From Planococcus citri (lineage: Eukaryota; Arthropoda; Insecta; Hemiptera; Pseudococcidae), in assembly GCF_950023065.1 (NCBI RefSeq), contig NC_088678.1, forward strand, positions 78,153,590 through 78,217,589: a stretch of 64,000 bases of DNA, read 5' to 3'. The first letter of the stretch is position 1; the number at the start of each line of letters is the position of its first letter. The position numbers and the translations under genes were made by a program. The notes under the pieces are model-generated. The model did not search any database. It was not told the DNA's origin and saw only the letters and a program-made list of their open reading frames with translations. Of the stretch, positions 23,880 to 35,917 are shown one piece after another.

Positions 23880-24965
23880 CTAAAGAAATTATAAACATTC
23901 TCCCCCCCCTCCCTCAAAAAAATTAATAAAGACAAAAAACCTCAAAAGAGAAAAATGAGTAAATTTTTCAAAAATTACCAGAGAATTTTTTAGGACACCC
24001 TGTATATGTAGATATATAAGCGTCACATAACTATTAACCCCCCCCCCCACAATTAATAAAGACAAAAAACCTCAAAAGAGAATGAATGAATGAATAAATG
24101 AATGAATGAAAATTGAAAAATAAGTAAATTTTTCAAAAATTACCAGAGTTTTTTTTAGGACACCCTGTATATAAGCGTCACATAACTATAACCCCCCCCC
24201 CCAAAAATTAATAAAGACAAAAAACCTCAAAAGAGAAAATGAGTAAATTTTTCAAAAAAATACAAGAGAATTTTTTTAGGACACCCTGTATATAAGCGTC
24301 AAATAACTATAAGCCCCCACAAAAAAAAATTAATAAAGGCAAAAAACCTCAAAAGAGAAAAATGAGTAAATTTTTCAAAAATTACCAGAGGGACACCCTG
24401 TATATGTATATAAGCGTCACATAACTATTACCCCCCCCCCCCCCAATTAATAAAGACAAAAAACCTCAAAAGAGAATGAATGTATAAATGAATGAATGAA
24501 AATTGAAAAATAAGTAAATTTTTCAAAAATTACCAGAGTTTTTTTTAGGACACCCTGTATATAAGCGTCACATAACTGTAACCCCCTCCCCCCAAAAAAA
24601 TTAATAAAGACAAAAAAACCTCAAAAGAGAAAATGAGTAATTTTTTCAAAAAAATACAAGAGAATTTTTTTAGGACACCTTGTATATAAAGCGTCACATA
24701 ACTATTAAACTCCCCCCCAAAAAAAAAATTGATAAATACAAAAAACCTCAAAAGAGAAAATGAGTAAACTTTTCAAAAAAATACAAGAGATTTTTTTAGG
24801 ACACCCTGTATACAAAGCGTCACAACTATTAAACTCCCCCCCCCCCAAAAAAAAAAAAAAAATAATAACGACAAAAAACCTCAAAAGAGAAAAATAAATG
24901 AGTAAATTTTTCAAAAAAGTACAAGAGAATTTTTTTAGGACATCCTGTATATAAAGCGTCACATG
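23880..24965. repeat. Eight-copy tandem repeat with C-runs
   Basis: Units of about 110-165 bases share AGGACACCCTGTATAT, then ataagcgtcacataacta, a run of 6-14 C, AATTAATAAAGACAAAAAACC, TCAAAAGAGAA and GAGTAAATTTTTCAAAAA. The ACACCCTGTATAT block occurs near 23995, 24160, 24282, 24394, 24549, 24674, 24801 and 24940. Length variation comes from inserted GAATGAATGAAT tracts and C-run length. The ORFs at 24545-24962 (-) are translations of the repeat. Confidence 0.92.
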
Positions 24966-25153
24966 ACAACTATGAACACCACATTTAACGAAATTAAATC
25001 ATTTCACGTCGAAAACTGGCAAATATTATGCAATTTTTCACTTTCGGTTCGAATAATTACTTCAATTACTCGATCATAAGTCCCAAATATATGATTAAAA
25101 TGAAAATATCATCTATCCTATTAATTACAATGGAGAAAAAAGGCCAAACTTAC

Positions 25154-25192
25154 CAATCATCGATCGATAAAATGTCCGAATTCTGTCTGCAT
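25154..25192 (-). CDS. Possible 39-base microexon, minus strand
   Basis: On the minus strand an acceptor (gctaatttgttacag) is followed by 39 bases and then a near-perfect donor, TTG/GTAAGTTT. In the frame that joins in phase to the terminal exon at 11104-11219 it reads ADRIRTFYRSMI with a split codon on each side. A second frame reads CRQNSDILSIDD. Being a multiple of three, it could be a cassette exon. Splice sites are the best pair I found in the window, but a short exon carries little coding information. Confidence 0.38.
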
Positions 25193-25542
25193 CTGTAACA
25201 AATTAGCAACAACATTTTTATCAAAACTCGATCGATAATTTGAAATAAATCAATTTGAAATTTCACTAAAATTACAGTCAATAATTGAAAAAATAAAAAT
25301 AATCAAGTACCCGAACTTCAACACTCCACGTTTTAATTGTTTTTTCAGCACACAAATTACACATTCACACACGCACAACGTACACTATACTTTAGAATAA
25401 AAATAGCAAAAATATTGACTCGTTGCACGTTGAATCCGATGGCGATGACTCATTTTCGATAACCAAGTTCGCATTATCTCACCTGCGCTGCGTACGCTAC
25501 CCTTATCAGTTCGGTTGGGATGATCCGATTTTCAAACACCTA

Positions 25543-25753
25543 CAGGGTGCCCAGAAATATCGAGCACCCCTAAAAAAGTTCTCTACTAAAATACTTTGGT
25601 TGGTCTCAGTGAATGATAATAATGATAGCACATGATTGGTTGTTGGACTGGAGAGATAACATTCCACCAATCATATGCATCTATTTCACGTTGCCAACCT
25701 ATATTTTCAATGAAAAACTTTCTTTGGGGTGCTCGATATTTCTGGGCATCCTG
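25543..25753. mobile_element. Tc1/mariner-type MITE, copy 2
   Basis: A 211-bp copy of the element at 7459-7673, in the same orientation. TA flanks both ends (25541-25542 and 25754-25755). One terminal base differs (GGGCATCCTG against GGGCACCCTG). The internal sequence is nearly identical to copy 1, suggesting comparatively recent spread. Confidence 0.88.
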
Positions 25754-26641
25754 TAATACACAATACCTACCTGCACATTATGCAAGTAAAATATTGAAGA
25801 AAAAAAGTTCCTTTTAAAAATAGATATCAATTTTCCACGAATCCAACACCTATTCTGCATAATCTCCTCGCCCTCGTAAAAAAATCCCTAATCATATGTT
25901 CGCATAAAAAATATACAACCAATCCATAAACACTCGACCAGTCTCATGAAATAAATTCGCAGAGAAAAAAAAACTCGTAAAATCGAGCACTTTCGCATAA
26001 ATTACCCAGTCCTCTAGTAAGTATCGCATCTCATCGCATCATCAAATAAAATCAAATAAAAAAAAAAAAATGTAGACTACTCCGATGTGAAATTCGTCCA
26101 AAAATAATTTAATCATCTAGTCAGATCTACGTGGGCTATATTTTATTCGCCGCAGCACAGCATACCTAATAGCTAAATACAGCTAGTATAAACACATTCA
26201 ACATAACGGGAACACCAGGTATACGAGCTAGGATTGTAATAGAAAAAAATTCTATTGCAGTTATGTATGTAGATTGTAGATGTAGAAGGAGAGGGCGTGT
26301 TCGCATAAATAAATTAATGCCCAAAGAAATTTCAACGCGAAGGTCAAATTCTAAGGTCAAGTGCATTTACTTATAGGTAAAGGTATACCTAGGAGACTAG
26401 ATTGGTGGTGTGGTGCGACTGACGCGAGACCAAGACATGCGGTAGCGTGCTTGTCTTTGAGCATCTATGGTCGAATTTTTTCAAGCGTAAAGCTCACCTA
26501 GGAAGGTAAAACTTTACAGTATGCGAGCTGCAGGAGTAACTCAACTACTATAACTACAACTATGGATACATCACGCATATGTTCCTCTATATATCCTACA
26601 CACACATATGTACAATATTTCAAAATGCGGGTCTTTAATAC
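25754..26641. other. Intron-like stretch
   Basis: I see no gene here. If the minus-strand candidates at 26770 and 25192 belong together, part of this is the intron between them. Confidence 0.4.
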
Positions 26642-26770
26642 CTCTTCCTCGATGTCTGAAGTCGTCTTGGTCGCCGCCATGCCATCGCCATTGCCAGTGT
26701 CAACAATGACTTTAGATATTTTAACCCTTCTGCTTCCACCCACCTCGTCATCCTTGTTCCGGCTGTTTTC
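26642..26770 (-). CDS. Possible internal exon, minus strand
   Basis: On the minus strand a strong pyrimidine tract (tgtgtttttttttcgaacag) ends at 26771 and opens a frame reading ENSRNKDDEVGGSRRVKISK, then VIVDTGNGDGMAATKTTSDI and EEE, with mostly purine-first, G/C-ending codons and no low-complexity content. A weak donor (GAG/GTATTA) would end it in phase 0, giving 43 codons. A second possible donor (ATT/GTACAT, near 26609) would end it in the phase that fits the 25154-25192 microexon. The product would be hydrophilic and mixed-charge. Family unknown. Confidence 0.38.
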
Positions 26771-26791
26771 CTGTTCGAAAAAAAAACACAC

Positions 26792-29690
26792 AACGAACTG
26801 CGGTACCTTCTACCTTGGCTTATGGCTCGTTTACATGACAGCAGGATGACTTAAATACAAGTATACAACCAAAACGAACTCTCGAGTTCAAAAAATTCTA
26901 CCTCCCTGACGCCTCCATCTTTCTTCACAATTACCTATGCAACTAACCACAGTCAACAAATAAAATCGAGGTGAAATTTCACCCAAATGATATTCCTTGG
27001 TTTTTTATTTTCGCAAATTGAAATACTCGTAGTAGGGTTATTAATGAACTGCTTCATCAGCTGGGCTGAGATGACGATGGCGCAGCAGCGAGCGGTGTTA
27101 ATGACCATTCATTATACTACTGACATAATTGGTTACCGACAACATTGTTAATTTACAATCGTCTGGCAATTGGCGAAGCGACGTTGGAGGTGAAATTCTG
27201 GACCGTGTGTTCGTTTGTTACACGAAAGTTGCCTTAACTATGAGTACAACTATCCATATTTAGATGACAGCTTTCCAAATCGAAATCACACGTTTCCAAT
27301 TCTTCTTCCTCTTTCTCTCGACTTGGTATAGGCAGCAATGCTTTTTCGTTGTCATTGTCGTCGATTGTCTCGCTGTGTGCACAAATGAGCATATTTTTAT
27401 ATGTCAATTTGTGATTTAGTGAGAAAAAAAATAATGGAATGATCGATGGAAGGTTAGTTTGTTGAAGTGGGTTTTTTTAGCTGAAAATTGGTAGAAAGTT
27501 ATTTTTGTACGTAGGTTTCAAGAAATTGGGTACGAAATTATAAATTCATCTCAAAGTGAAGAATTATCTCAATTTAAAAAAAAAAAAAATTGAAAAAATA
27601 CTTTGGGAATTTTTTGCAATTTTTGAAAATTTGATTTCAAGAGCAAATCTGCGACAAAAAAGGTATTCTAGAAGGGAGAAAAGGCTTAAAATCTAATTTT
27701 CTAACACTATAATATTACGTAAAATTTCAAAAGCTGAAGTTCTCTCTCTTCAAATTTTTGCAAAATTAAAAAAAAATAATCCATCGATAGGTACATGAAA
27801 AAAAAAATGGAAAATGGAATTCAAGTCTCCTCTCCAAAAAAAGTTTCAAGTCGTGGATATTTTTTGCTGGAAACATGATCATAAAATGGCACTGATACGA
27901 AGATTAGGAATTCTACAGGAATTTTTCCAAGTTCTTCAAAGTCTGACAAAATTTCAGAATGCCATTTTCCAGGATTTGACATAATTCTAGCAATTTAATC
28001 GATTTCTTTCTTTACTCTCGAATTCAGTCCAACTCAAAGTGTCAGAAATTAGTAATTTTTTCCAAAAAATTTTTAAGCCAGTAAAAATTGAAAATTCGTT
28101 GCAATTTTGTCCAAGTTCTTGAAAACCATACTAAATTTTGCTAAATTGCATCTAGCTAAATATTTGCAATTAATTATAGAATTTTTTTCAGGGTTTCAAA
28201 AGTCTGAGAAAATAATAGAAAGTCATTTTTGAAAGTTTGACATGATTTCAGCAATTTTTTGTTCTTCTTTTTCAAATCAACAGAAAACAGACTTTTTTGT
28301 ATCTGAAAATTTATTTTGATGTATTTTTTCAAAGTGTCAAACATTAGTCATTTTAGAAAAAATTTTCAAAATCTGATAAAATGTCTGACATTATTTTGGG
28401 AAATCGATAAAATTTTTTCAAGTTTTCAAAAGTTTGATAAAACGCCAGAAAGTCATTTTCAAGAGTTCAACAAAATTTCGACAATTTATTGATTTTTTTT
28501 CCAAATTTTCAAAAGTCAGACTCACAGTAACATCTAAATTTTTCTTCAATGAAACTCAAACTGTCAGAAATTGGTCATTTTTCTCCTTCAAATTCACCAA
28601 GTCATCGAAGCATGGGGGGATCCACCGATCTACTCTACCCTTCTCTCATCACTCCTTTGTCTCTCAGATCGATAGATGAAAGTCTGAAGAGTTCGTCTAA
28701 AGTTTCGAGTGAATTTTTGGAGTTCTTGAAAAGTTTCATGGAAAAAAATTCAGCAGCTAAAAACCTCCTTGTAACTCTTTTGACTAATTGCAGCCTGATT
28801 TTCCAAAATTTACAATCAGAAGATGAAAAGCATGTGCCATAAGTAATAAAGAGAGGTATATTTCAATCACTTTTTCGATGTTTCTACCTCCAAGGGAGAG
28901 TTGAGGTCTCCATCTCGTAATCTCTTTCCTTTCCCTTCTCACATTGAAAAACTTTGACCAATTCATCAATTTAAACACTTTCTGATGATCAAATTTGAAA
29001 TTTTGGAGGGAAAATTTTATATGATTTTCAAAACATGAACTAAGTTGAAAATTTTTTGAAAAAAAAAATTGAAAAATCTGGCGATGGAGATTTTACAAGG
29101 ATCCGAAACTGATGCCAATAATTGATCAATGCAAACTAATTTTTTTTACTCAACTGAACCAAATTTCAAAGTTTTTCAAAAGCCAAATTGGAATTTCGAA
29201 AAATATGCCTTTAAAAAAAGTCAGCATAACAGTGAATTTTTATTTTAGGCGTTTTAAAAATATTTCCAGCATTTACAACTAATTTTGTTGAAATTCAAAA
29301 AAAAATGGCTCGTGTGAATTGATCCAAATTTTGATATTTTTCAACAATCAAATTGGAATTTTGAAAACTTTGTAAAATTCAAAAAAAAAGTTTCAGCAAG
29401 ACAGTGCATTCTGAACCAAATTTTCAAAATTTTCAAAATCCAAATTTGAATTTCGAAAAATTTGCCAAATTCTAAAAAAAAGTCAGCATGACAGTACGTT
29501 TTAATTTTGAACTTTTTAAAAAATTTTCCAGCATTTACAACTAATTTTGTTAAAATTGAAAAAAAAAATGGCTCGTGTGATTTGATCCAAATTTTGATTT
29601 TTTTCAACAATCGAATTGAAATTTTGAAAAAACCTGGCCAAATTCAGAAAAAAAAAGAAAATCATTGAGACAGTGCATTTCGTATTTTGG
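26792..29690. other. AT-rich with degenerate long tandem units
   Basis: From about 27900 to 28560 loosely repeated blocks contain TTTTCAAAAGTCTGANAAAAT and GTCAGAAATTAGTCATTTTT. From 29150 to 29690 a unit of about 258 bases repeats, for example CATTTACAACTAATTTTGTT with AAATGGCTCGTGTGA at about 29273 and 29532. The ORF frames here follow these repeats. No gene supported. Confidence 0.6.
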
Positions 29691-31399
29691 ACGTTTTTAG
29701 AATTTTTTCAAGATTGATAACCATCCTTCTTGAGTAAAATTTCGAAATTTCACCAAAGACTTGGCCCACGTTATTAAATTTTCCCTCGCAATATGATATG
29801 GGTACTTTCCAGAGAAGGTGTCACCAGAATATTGTCAACGTACCCAAGCAGATTCCGCCAAATAAATAACAACCGGTTTATGTAACATAAGGTACGATGA
29901 AAGAGTGAGCGAAAGATACACCACAAAATAATATACTTACACAGACACAAACAAACCAGTCATGTTCCAGAATAAAAAAAAAAATCAGTCAAGGACCCGG
30001 CGCTGCTTGGTGTTGGCGCACGATTTTTAATGCCAATCGGCAGCATTCGAGTACTTATTTGTTGCTATTTTATAATATAACAATTAACAAACATCATTGT
30101 CATCGTGAAATTGCTCGTATGCATCAAAGTAACAAAAAGACGAGCTTGCCCCAAGACCCATTTCCCATCATCCCACAACCTTACCACTATATCTAGGCAC
30201 CTTCTTCCACCTTCAATTGGCTCAATTCTTATTCTTCGAGAAGTTCGAAGTCGCAATCGCAATGTTTAACGTACCTACGTAGGATGGCTCTACCGTATCC
30301 GCTTATGTATCGAGCTTACATTATGTTAATGCGACGAGTAGGTGCATCCGAACGTAACCACGAAGGTCGCTGCCGCTCGAAAATTAATTCTTTTTGCCGA
30401 GGAAGTGTAAACAGATAATACTTTGTCGAAATTACCCAATTTGTAGCGAGCTGCAAGAGGTCGCATCGCAATGGCTGCATAAAGTGACGTAATCCTCGTC
30501 CCTCACCCAACCAACTATCTATTTTTCATTCTCTCAACTCGCTCGAGTGATACTGATACCCTCAGCATGGATCGTTTAAACGGTTTTTTATCTTTGGCTC
30601 TGTAATGTATTTAGCTACCTACTCGTGTACCTACATATATTCGTCGCGATAAAATGTATTTTTACAAAACCATACGTCTAGTCTTAATAATCATCCAGGA
30701 TGCATTTCAGATAAATAACTATACATGTGTTTGCAACACGAGCACCATGATTTGCGTTTGTGTAAAGGTTTGCATAGGTACAAATATAACGTAAACATAC
30801 CTTTATTACGACATATGTACATTAATGTACCTGGACCTACCTAAACCTATATTATACTACAGGATCTACAAATCGTTCAAATTAGCGGAGGCGACTTATG
30901 CAGCACAAGGCCTCGTGATACATCCAGGCTCCTTTTCAACTATACTGACGTTTCCATGTTGAAGTACCATACTCCCTCACTAATATCTACCATTCGTCTA
31001 CCTAGGTAGAGGTAAAGGTACTCATCTTTATTATATTTTACGAGCATTTTGACACAGCTTACTTATGTGCACTTAAGACTTGGCCAACGTTGTTAGGGCA
31101 ATTAATTTTGCAACTCTTGGCCGCTATTTAGGGCTCTTATCATTCTTTTTCAAAAAACATATTCTACTTATAATAATAGAGTACAACGAAGAGTTGACGA
31201 AATGACAGAACTACTTGTTTTTCTCATCAGGACAAAAATAAAATGAGAAAGCAGAGGATAGGGGAGGAGAGGGGGAAGGGAGGGACAAAAAGAAGGATGA
31301 AGATGTTGGAAAATACCACAGAAATATATTACTCGTAGAACGAGTATCTACAGTTTTCGAAAATTGTTAGTGGTCGTGGGGGCTTTGAAAAGACCGAAC
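29691..31399. other. Non-repetitive intergenic or intronic DNA
   Basis: Complex sequence with several GC-richer patches (30080-30260, 30320-30500). On the minus strand short open blocks occur next to donor-like sites (GTG/GTAAGG near 30183, TTGG/GTAATT near 30436) but without convincing acceptors. I do not call exons here. Confidence 0.4.
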
Positions 31400-31660
31400 T
31401 AAACATTTTTTTCAGTAAATCAAAATTGCCCAAAAAAACAAGTTTTTCGTCAGAATTTAAAAAAAAACTGATTTTTGTCAAAATTGCCAGAAAAATTGTT
31501 CTGTTGTTTTTGTTATTGCCAGAGAAACTGGTTTTTTGTCAAAATTGCCAAAAAACAGATTTTTGTCAAATTTCTAGAGAAACTGTTTTTTTTTTTTTTT
31601 TGTTAAAATTGTCAGAAACTTTTTTTTTGCCAAAATCCCCAAAACACTTGTTATTTTCCT
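31400..31660. repeat. TTTTTGNCAAAATTGCC minisatellite block
   Basis: Same family as 17640-18620, with units such as TTTTTGTCAAAATTGCCA. It contains a T-run at about 31590-31603. Confidence 0.8.
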
Positions 31661-33159
31661 TGACGTAATTTCCTTAAAAACTTTGAAATTCATTATCTCA
31701 GTAGAAATTTTGCTTCAGCATAGGTACATTTAAGAAGAAGACATGCAATTCCTGCGAAATTCTTCTCACTCAAGATTTGAATCCTCAGATTCAGGCTCCT
31801 CATAAGTCATAATTTTCCCCTCAGAAATCCACTAGAAATTTCTGAAAGAAAACTCTCTGGCGACTCGACTTCAGATTGGTGAACCCAAACTTGGTTGCAA
31901 GATATCTCCACAACTGAATCGTGTACCTACTACCTACCTATCGTCATCACTCCTACAGAGAGGAAAAGAAACCATGTCCATGTCTATCCGCGAATTCGTT
32001 CCTATACAAGAGAGGATACGTAATCGTAGAAAAGAGAAGAATTACATCATATTTTGTTTTTTTAAAAGTATGATTTATAACGTTGCACCGGTAAAACTAT
32101 ACGTACTCGTATATGTGTTATGCGTTAGTTTTTTAACACAATTAAGCCTTTAGTAGGTACCTAATATCTATGGCATAGAGAGCCAAAGAGATCGGTACAG
32201 AAAGAAGAAAAAATATACTACGACAATAGTACATTACGAAACTTAGGTCGCCTCGGGTTGTCCGTGCGTTAGTTCCATATTTAGTAACTTGCAATACGAA
32301 TATGTGTTTGCGTACTTACAGTACCTATTCCTACTGGTCGTATGTATATTTATTAAAGTGGACATAGCTTTCCACGCAATCGTATAATATCGCGCACTGC
32401 ATACTCAACTTTACTCATCTAGTCACAGCAAGCAACGTCTCCCAAGATTTTTCTGTATAGGTACAAGTGTCAACATATGGTATGGCACGTTGTTGATGAG
32501 GGTGCATTGTCATATCACCATTAATTTTAACCAGCTGCGTGCAGCTCGATCGTTTGTTTACCTATATATGTCAATGAACTTGCGTTTAAATACATATCTG
32601 TGTACATACATTTTATGTACCTACCTGGAACGTAAGAGGCGTACTATTTGCGCCAAAGAACCGAAAAAAAATTCCTCCTCGATGAAAGGTGTGTGACTAT
32701 TAGATACGGATAGGATAGCTCTCTATATGCTGCGATGATGTGTGTGGTTTTACCCGCCAAAATATCGAAAACCACGTCCATTCACGGTTCGTCGGGTTCC
32801 AGAGGCAGAGGAACCGTATGTAGGACTTGCCATCGCACCATCACACCGGAAAGATTCTCTCTCCTCCTGGGTAGTGGGTACTACTATTATAGTACAATAT
32901 GTTCGACTTTATTAATTGATGGAACGCTTCGAGTAACACTAAAAGAGAGAGAGACGATGGTTGCTGGTGTTACATAAGCCCAGATATCTGGCTATGTATT
33001 TATCAAGCTATAGGTGTGCGTCATGTGTGTTTATAGGTAAGGTACTCTCCTAATATGGTAGCGGAGGAGCATCTCTCGTGCTGCGTTCTAATAATCTTCG
33101 CACTGGATGTGGTAGCTGAAGAAGTATGTCTATTAGAGTGTAGACTGTAGGTAGTAGGT
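31661..33159. other. Non-repetitive stretch with one small ORF
   Basis: An 80-codon frame at 32735-32977 (+) starts MMCVVLPAKISK and contains CRTCHRTITPERF before a tyrosine run. It has an ATG and coding-like codons in its first half but no other support. Abundant tacctacc and tacgagta tracts surround it. Otherwise no feature. Confidence 0.4.
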
Positions 33160-33740
33160 ACCTTATTTTGCAAAGTTGGAATTTTCCACCTCCCACCGAC
33201 CTAAATTGTTACCTATGGGTGAGAAAATCAATTCCATATTTTTTATTTTCCCCTCATCTACAAAACAAAGTGGTGCCAAAATGACCAAAAAATTCAATTT
33301 ATCAAGATTTTTATTTGTTTCTGCATACAAATTTTTCTAAATACCTACTCCGCTTTTCAAGAAAAAACTTCCTCCGGCCCTTCAAACCATATTGGTACCT
33401 TATTAAGGTGCCCCTCGAATTTGAAAAAATCACAAAAAATGAGAATAAATCAAAATCAGCGAAATTTGTTTGGAAATATCCTATTTCCACATTAGAATTG
33501 TTCTTCATAGCCCTCTTTTCAAGAAAACTCCTTCGTTGTACCCCCAAAATATGTTGGCTCTCTTGAATGGAGCCTCACAAATTTGGAAAAAATAAAAGAT
33601 AGAAAATTGATCTCTTTACAAATTTTTTGAAAATTTTTCAATGGCAGAATTTTTCTAAGTAAGCACATTTTCAAGAAAACCCCTGCATCCTTGGTCCTCC
33701 AAATCGTGTTAGTCCCCTCGTAAAAAGTCCCAAATGTTGA
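33160..33740. repeat. Dispersed repeat, related to 16918-17560
   Basis: Direct-orientation relative of the segment at 16.9-17.6 kb, with the same order of blocks. An A-run of about 24 (33831-33854) lies roughly 90 bases beyond it. Confidence 0.75.
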
Positions 33741-34149
33741 AAAATATCAAAAAAATGTAAAACGATCTTGTTCAATGAAGAAAACAAATTTTTCAGGGCA
33801 TTGATGAAATTATTCACTTTTTCACAGTTTGAAAAAAAAAAAAAAAAAAAAAAAAAGAAAGTTGTAGATGATATGATTTTGATATTGTGGATGTATTTGT
33901 TGATGTCGAATTTCACATTAACATTAACATCGACATGTCGACATGAAAATGGATTAGTTTAGTACTCTTAGATAAAGTATTGCACCATCTTTGATATAAG
34001 GAATTTCTATTCAACTTTTTGATTATACAGACTTTTCATCTGTACTCCTTTGGAAGTGGACTTTGCATCAATGCTGTTTTCAGCACGAGCAATAGCCGCA
34101 TCAGAGGAATCATATTTGGTAAACAAATCTAAAATTTTCAAACTAAAAT

Positions 34150-34321
34150 TTCATAATTTTACAAAGCAGGAGGTTGACATAAATTTTGATGTGAATTTAC
34201 TGAATTTCGATCCATCCACATCCGTCACCTTTGGATGTCCCATGTCAATGTGAATTTCAACCCTGTGTTGAGCCAATTGTCAACACGAATGCAGATCAAC
34301 ATCAGTCGACAATTACATTGA
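34150..34321. repeat. Left arm of a split fold-back sequence
   Basis: The block at about 34206-34284 (ATCCACATCCGTCACCTTTG through CAACCCTGTGTTGAGC) is the inverted match of 35926-36000. The arms lie either side of the hAT element. Before that insertion they would have been under 100 bases apart, forming a hairpin. Sequence further left (33900-33960) contains similar ACATCGACATG motifs. Confidence 0.75.
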
Positions 34322-34329
34322 CAATTAGC
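34322..34329. repeat. 8-bp target-site duplication (left)
   Basis: CAATTAGC directly precedes the hAT element and is repeated exactly at 35918-35925. Confidence 0.88.
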
Positions 34330-35917
34330 CAGGCTTGTTAACCGAAATAAAAAATATTTCCGGTTAAGGTTACGGTTAAAAATTAAACAAGAAATTCAAA
34401 ATTTCGGTTAAAGGTTACGGTTAAGGTTATTCATTTTTTAAAGTTACGGTTAAGGTTCAGGTTATGGTTATTGATGACCATTTTTTTCGGTTAATGGTTA
34501 AGGTTAAGGTTATAGTTTTTGGTGGTAATTTTTCCAGTTGAGCTTAAAATTTCGGTTAACGGTTAAAATTACTTACAGTTGAAAATTTGAAAATTTCCAA
34601 AAATTCTTTCGGAGTTTGAAATTTTGAAGTTTAAAAAATTGGAAAACTGGTAATATTTTTAATGTTTTGATCATTTTTTTGATTAAAATTTCAAATTACT
34701 ACAAATCACATTAAAAAAAAAACAGATAAAAAGAAATGAATCTTAAAAATTTGTAACCTGTTTTTTTCTAAACATTTTTTGGTTAAGGTTATGGTTACGG
34801 TTTATTTTGATCTCAAAAAACGGTTACGGTTACGGTTATGGTTAAGGTAAACCTGCCTATTAGTACGCATCGCCTATTAGTACGCATTGCGTTTTTCTCG
34901 CGATTGGTAACACTGATCGAAAATTTGACCACACCATGATGTAGCTGACTAATGACCCTAGTTTCTCTGAAAAAATCACGCAGTTTGATTGAAAACTCTG
35001 TCTCTGAGAACAATTTGAATGAAAAACTGTGTTTTGGATTTTTTTTTTCATCAAAATGGGAAATGAGATTGAACATATTAAAATAAAGTTATTTGGTAAG
35101 TATCTTATACCAATCGATCCGTAATTTTATGTAGTTTCTTATGGAATAAAAGACATTTCGAAAATATTATTTTATTATAGAGCTAGACATCATTTTATGT
35201 CAGAACAAAAAACTTCCTATAAGTACGCACCCCCTAAGTCCTAATAGTACGCATCATTTTTGCATGTAAATTTTCATTTTTTCGATCATTTTGCAATAAA
35301 ATGAATAAAATTAGCTGAAATTGGTATTTAGTCCATCCAAGTTCAAGATTATGAGGTCTGATCATGATACTGACATTAATTTCAAAAAAATGGACAAAAA
35401 ATATGATGTCAAAAAAATGTATTTTTTGAAAATCTGAAAACTTTGCTTTTTCGGATATTTGAATTGCTAATTCGGTTTTTTTACACAGTAATTCCCTCTG
35501 AATATCCTATTGCACTTTTTCATTGCTGTTTTGTTGGATTTTTTACCATTTTCAACGTGTATTTACTCTTGCGTACTTATAGGGCGTACTAATAGGAAGG
35601 TGCCTTCCTATTAGTACGCATTTGAGTTGCCCTCATTTTTGCGTTATTACAAAAAAGCAGCAATGGGAAATTCAAAAGTGAGTAAGCAGTTATGTACCCA
35701 AGACTTCAAAGTTCATGTGTACAAAATTTTGTAAATTTGTATGCACAACTCTGGGAGCTGGAGCGTCTCAAACCTTAACCGCGTACTAATAGGCAGGTTT
35801 ACCTTAGTGATATTTCAAAAAAAAAAAGGTTTTTTGGTTACAATTAATTTTTTTTCAGTTAATTTACCAGTTAATTTGCAGTTACGGTTAATGGTTAAAA
35901 ACCGGTTAACAAGCCTG
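34330..35917. mobile_element. hAT-like non-autonomous element
   Basis: A 1588-bp element with perfect 15-bp terminal inverted repeats (CAGGCTTGTTAACCG and its inverse) and an exact 8-bp target duplication, CAATTAGC, on each side. Both traits are diagnostic of the hAT superfamily. The subterminal regions (about 34350-34840 and 35820-35910) are filled with variants of GGTTAAGGTTACGGTTAA, which probably served as transposase-binding repeats. A 960-bp element has inserted inside it (34845-35804). No transposase frame remains, so it was mobilised in trans. Confidence 0.88.
34845..35804. mobile_element. TA-target element nested in the hAT
   Basis: A 960-bp element with inverted ends starting AGGTAAACCTGCCTATTAGT (about 24 bp, perfect) and TA on both sides (34843-34844 and 35805-35806). 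The TA target fits Tc1/mariner-like elements. The 15-base motif CCTATTAGTACGCAT or a close variant occurs seven times: 34856, 34873, 35216, 35240, 35607 in direct, and 35584 and 35781 in inverse orientation. It is concentrated at both ends and mid-element. No transposase frame was seen. Confidence 0.82.

Noticed and set aside
30065..30262. Minus-strand arginine-rich frame with a donor-like site
   Set aside because: No pyrimidine tract or acceptor upstream; composition is not clearly coding.
33831..33854. Long A-run as a retroposon poly(A) tail
   Set aside because: No target duplication or coding body precedes it. It is more likely simple sequence near a dispersed repeat.
34350..34840. Telomere-like GGTTAA array
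   Set aside because: Insect telomeres are usually TTAGG. This array is hexameric and degenerate and lies strictly inside the hAT element boundaries.
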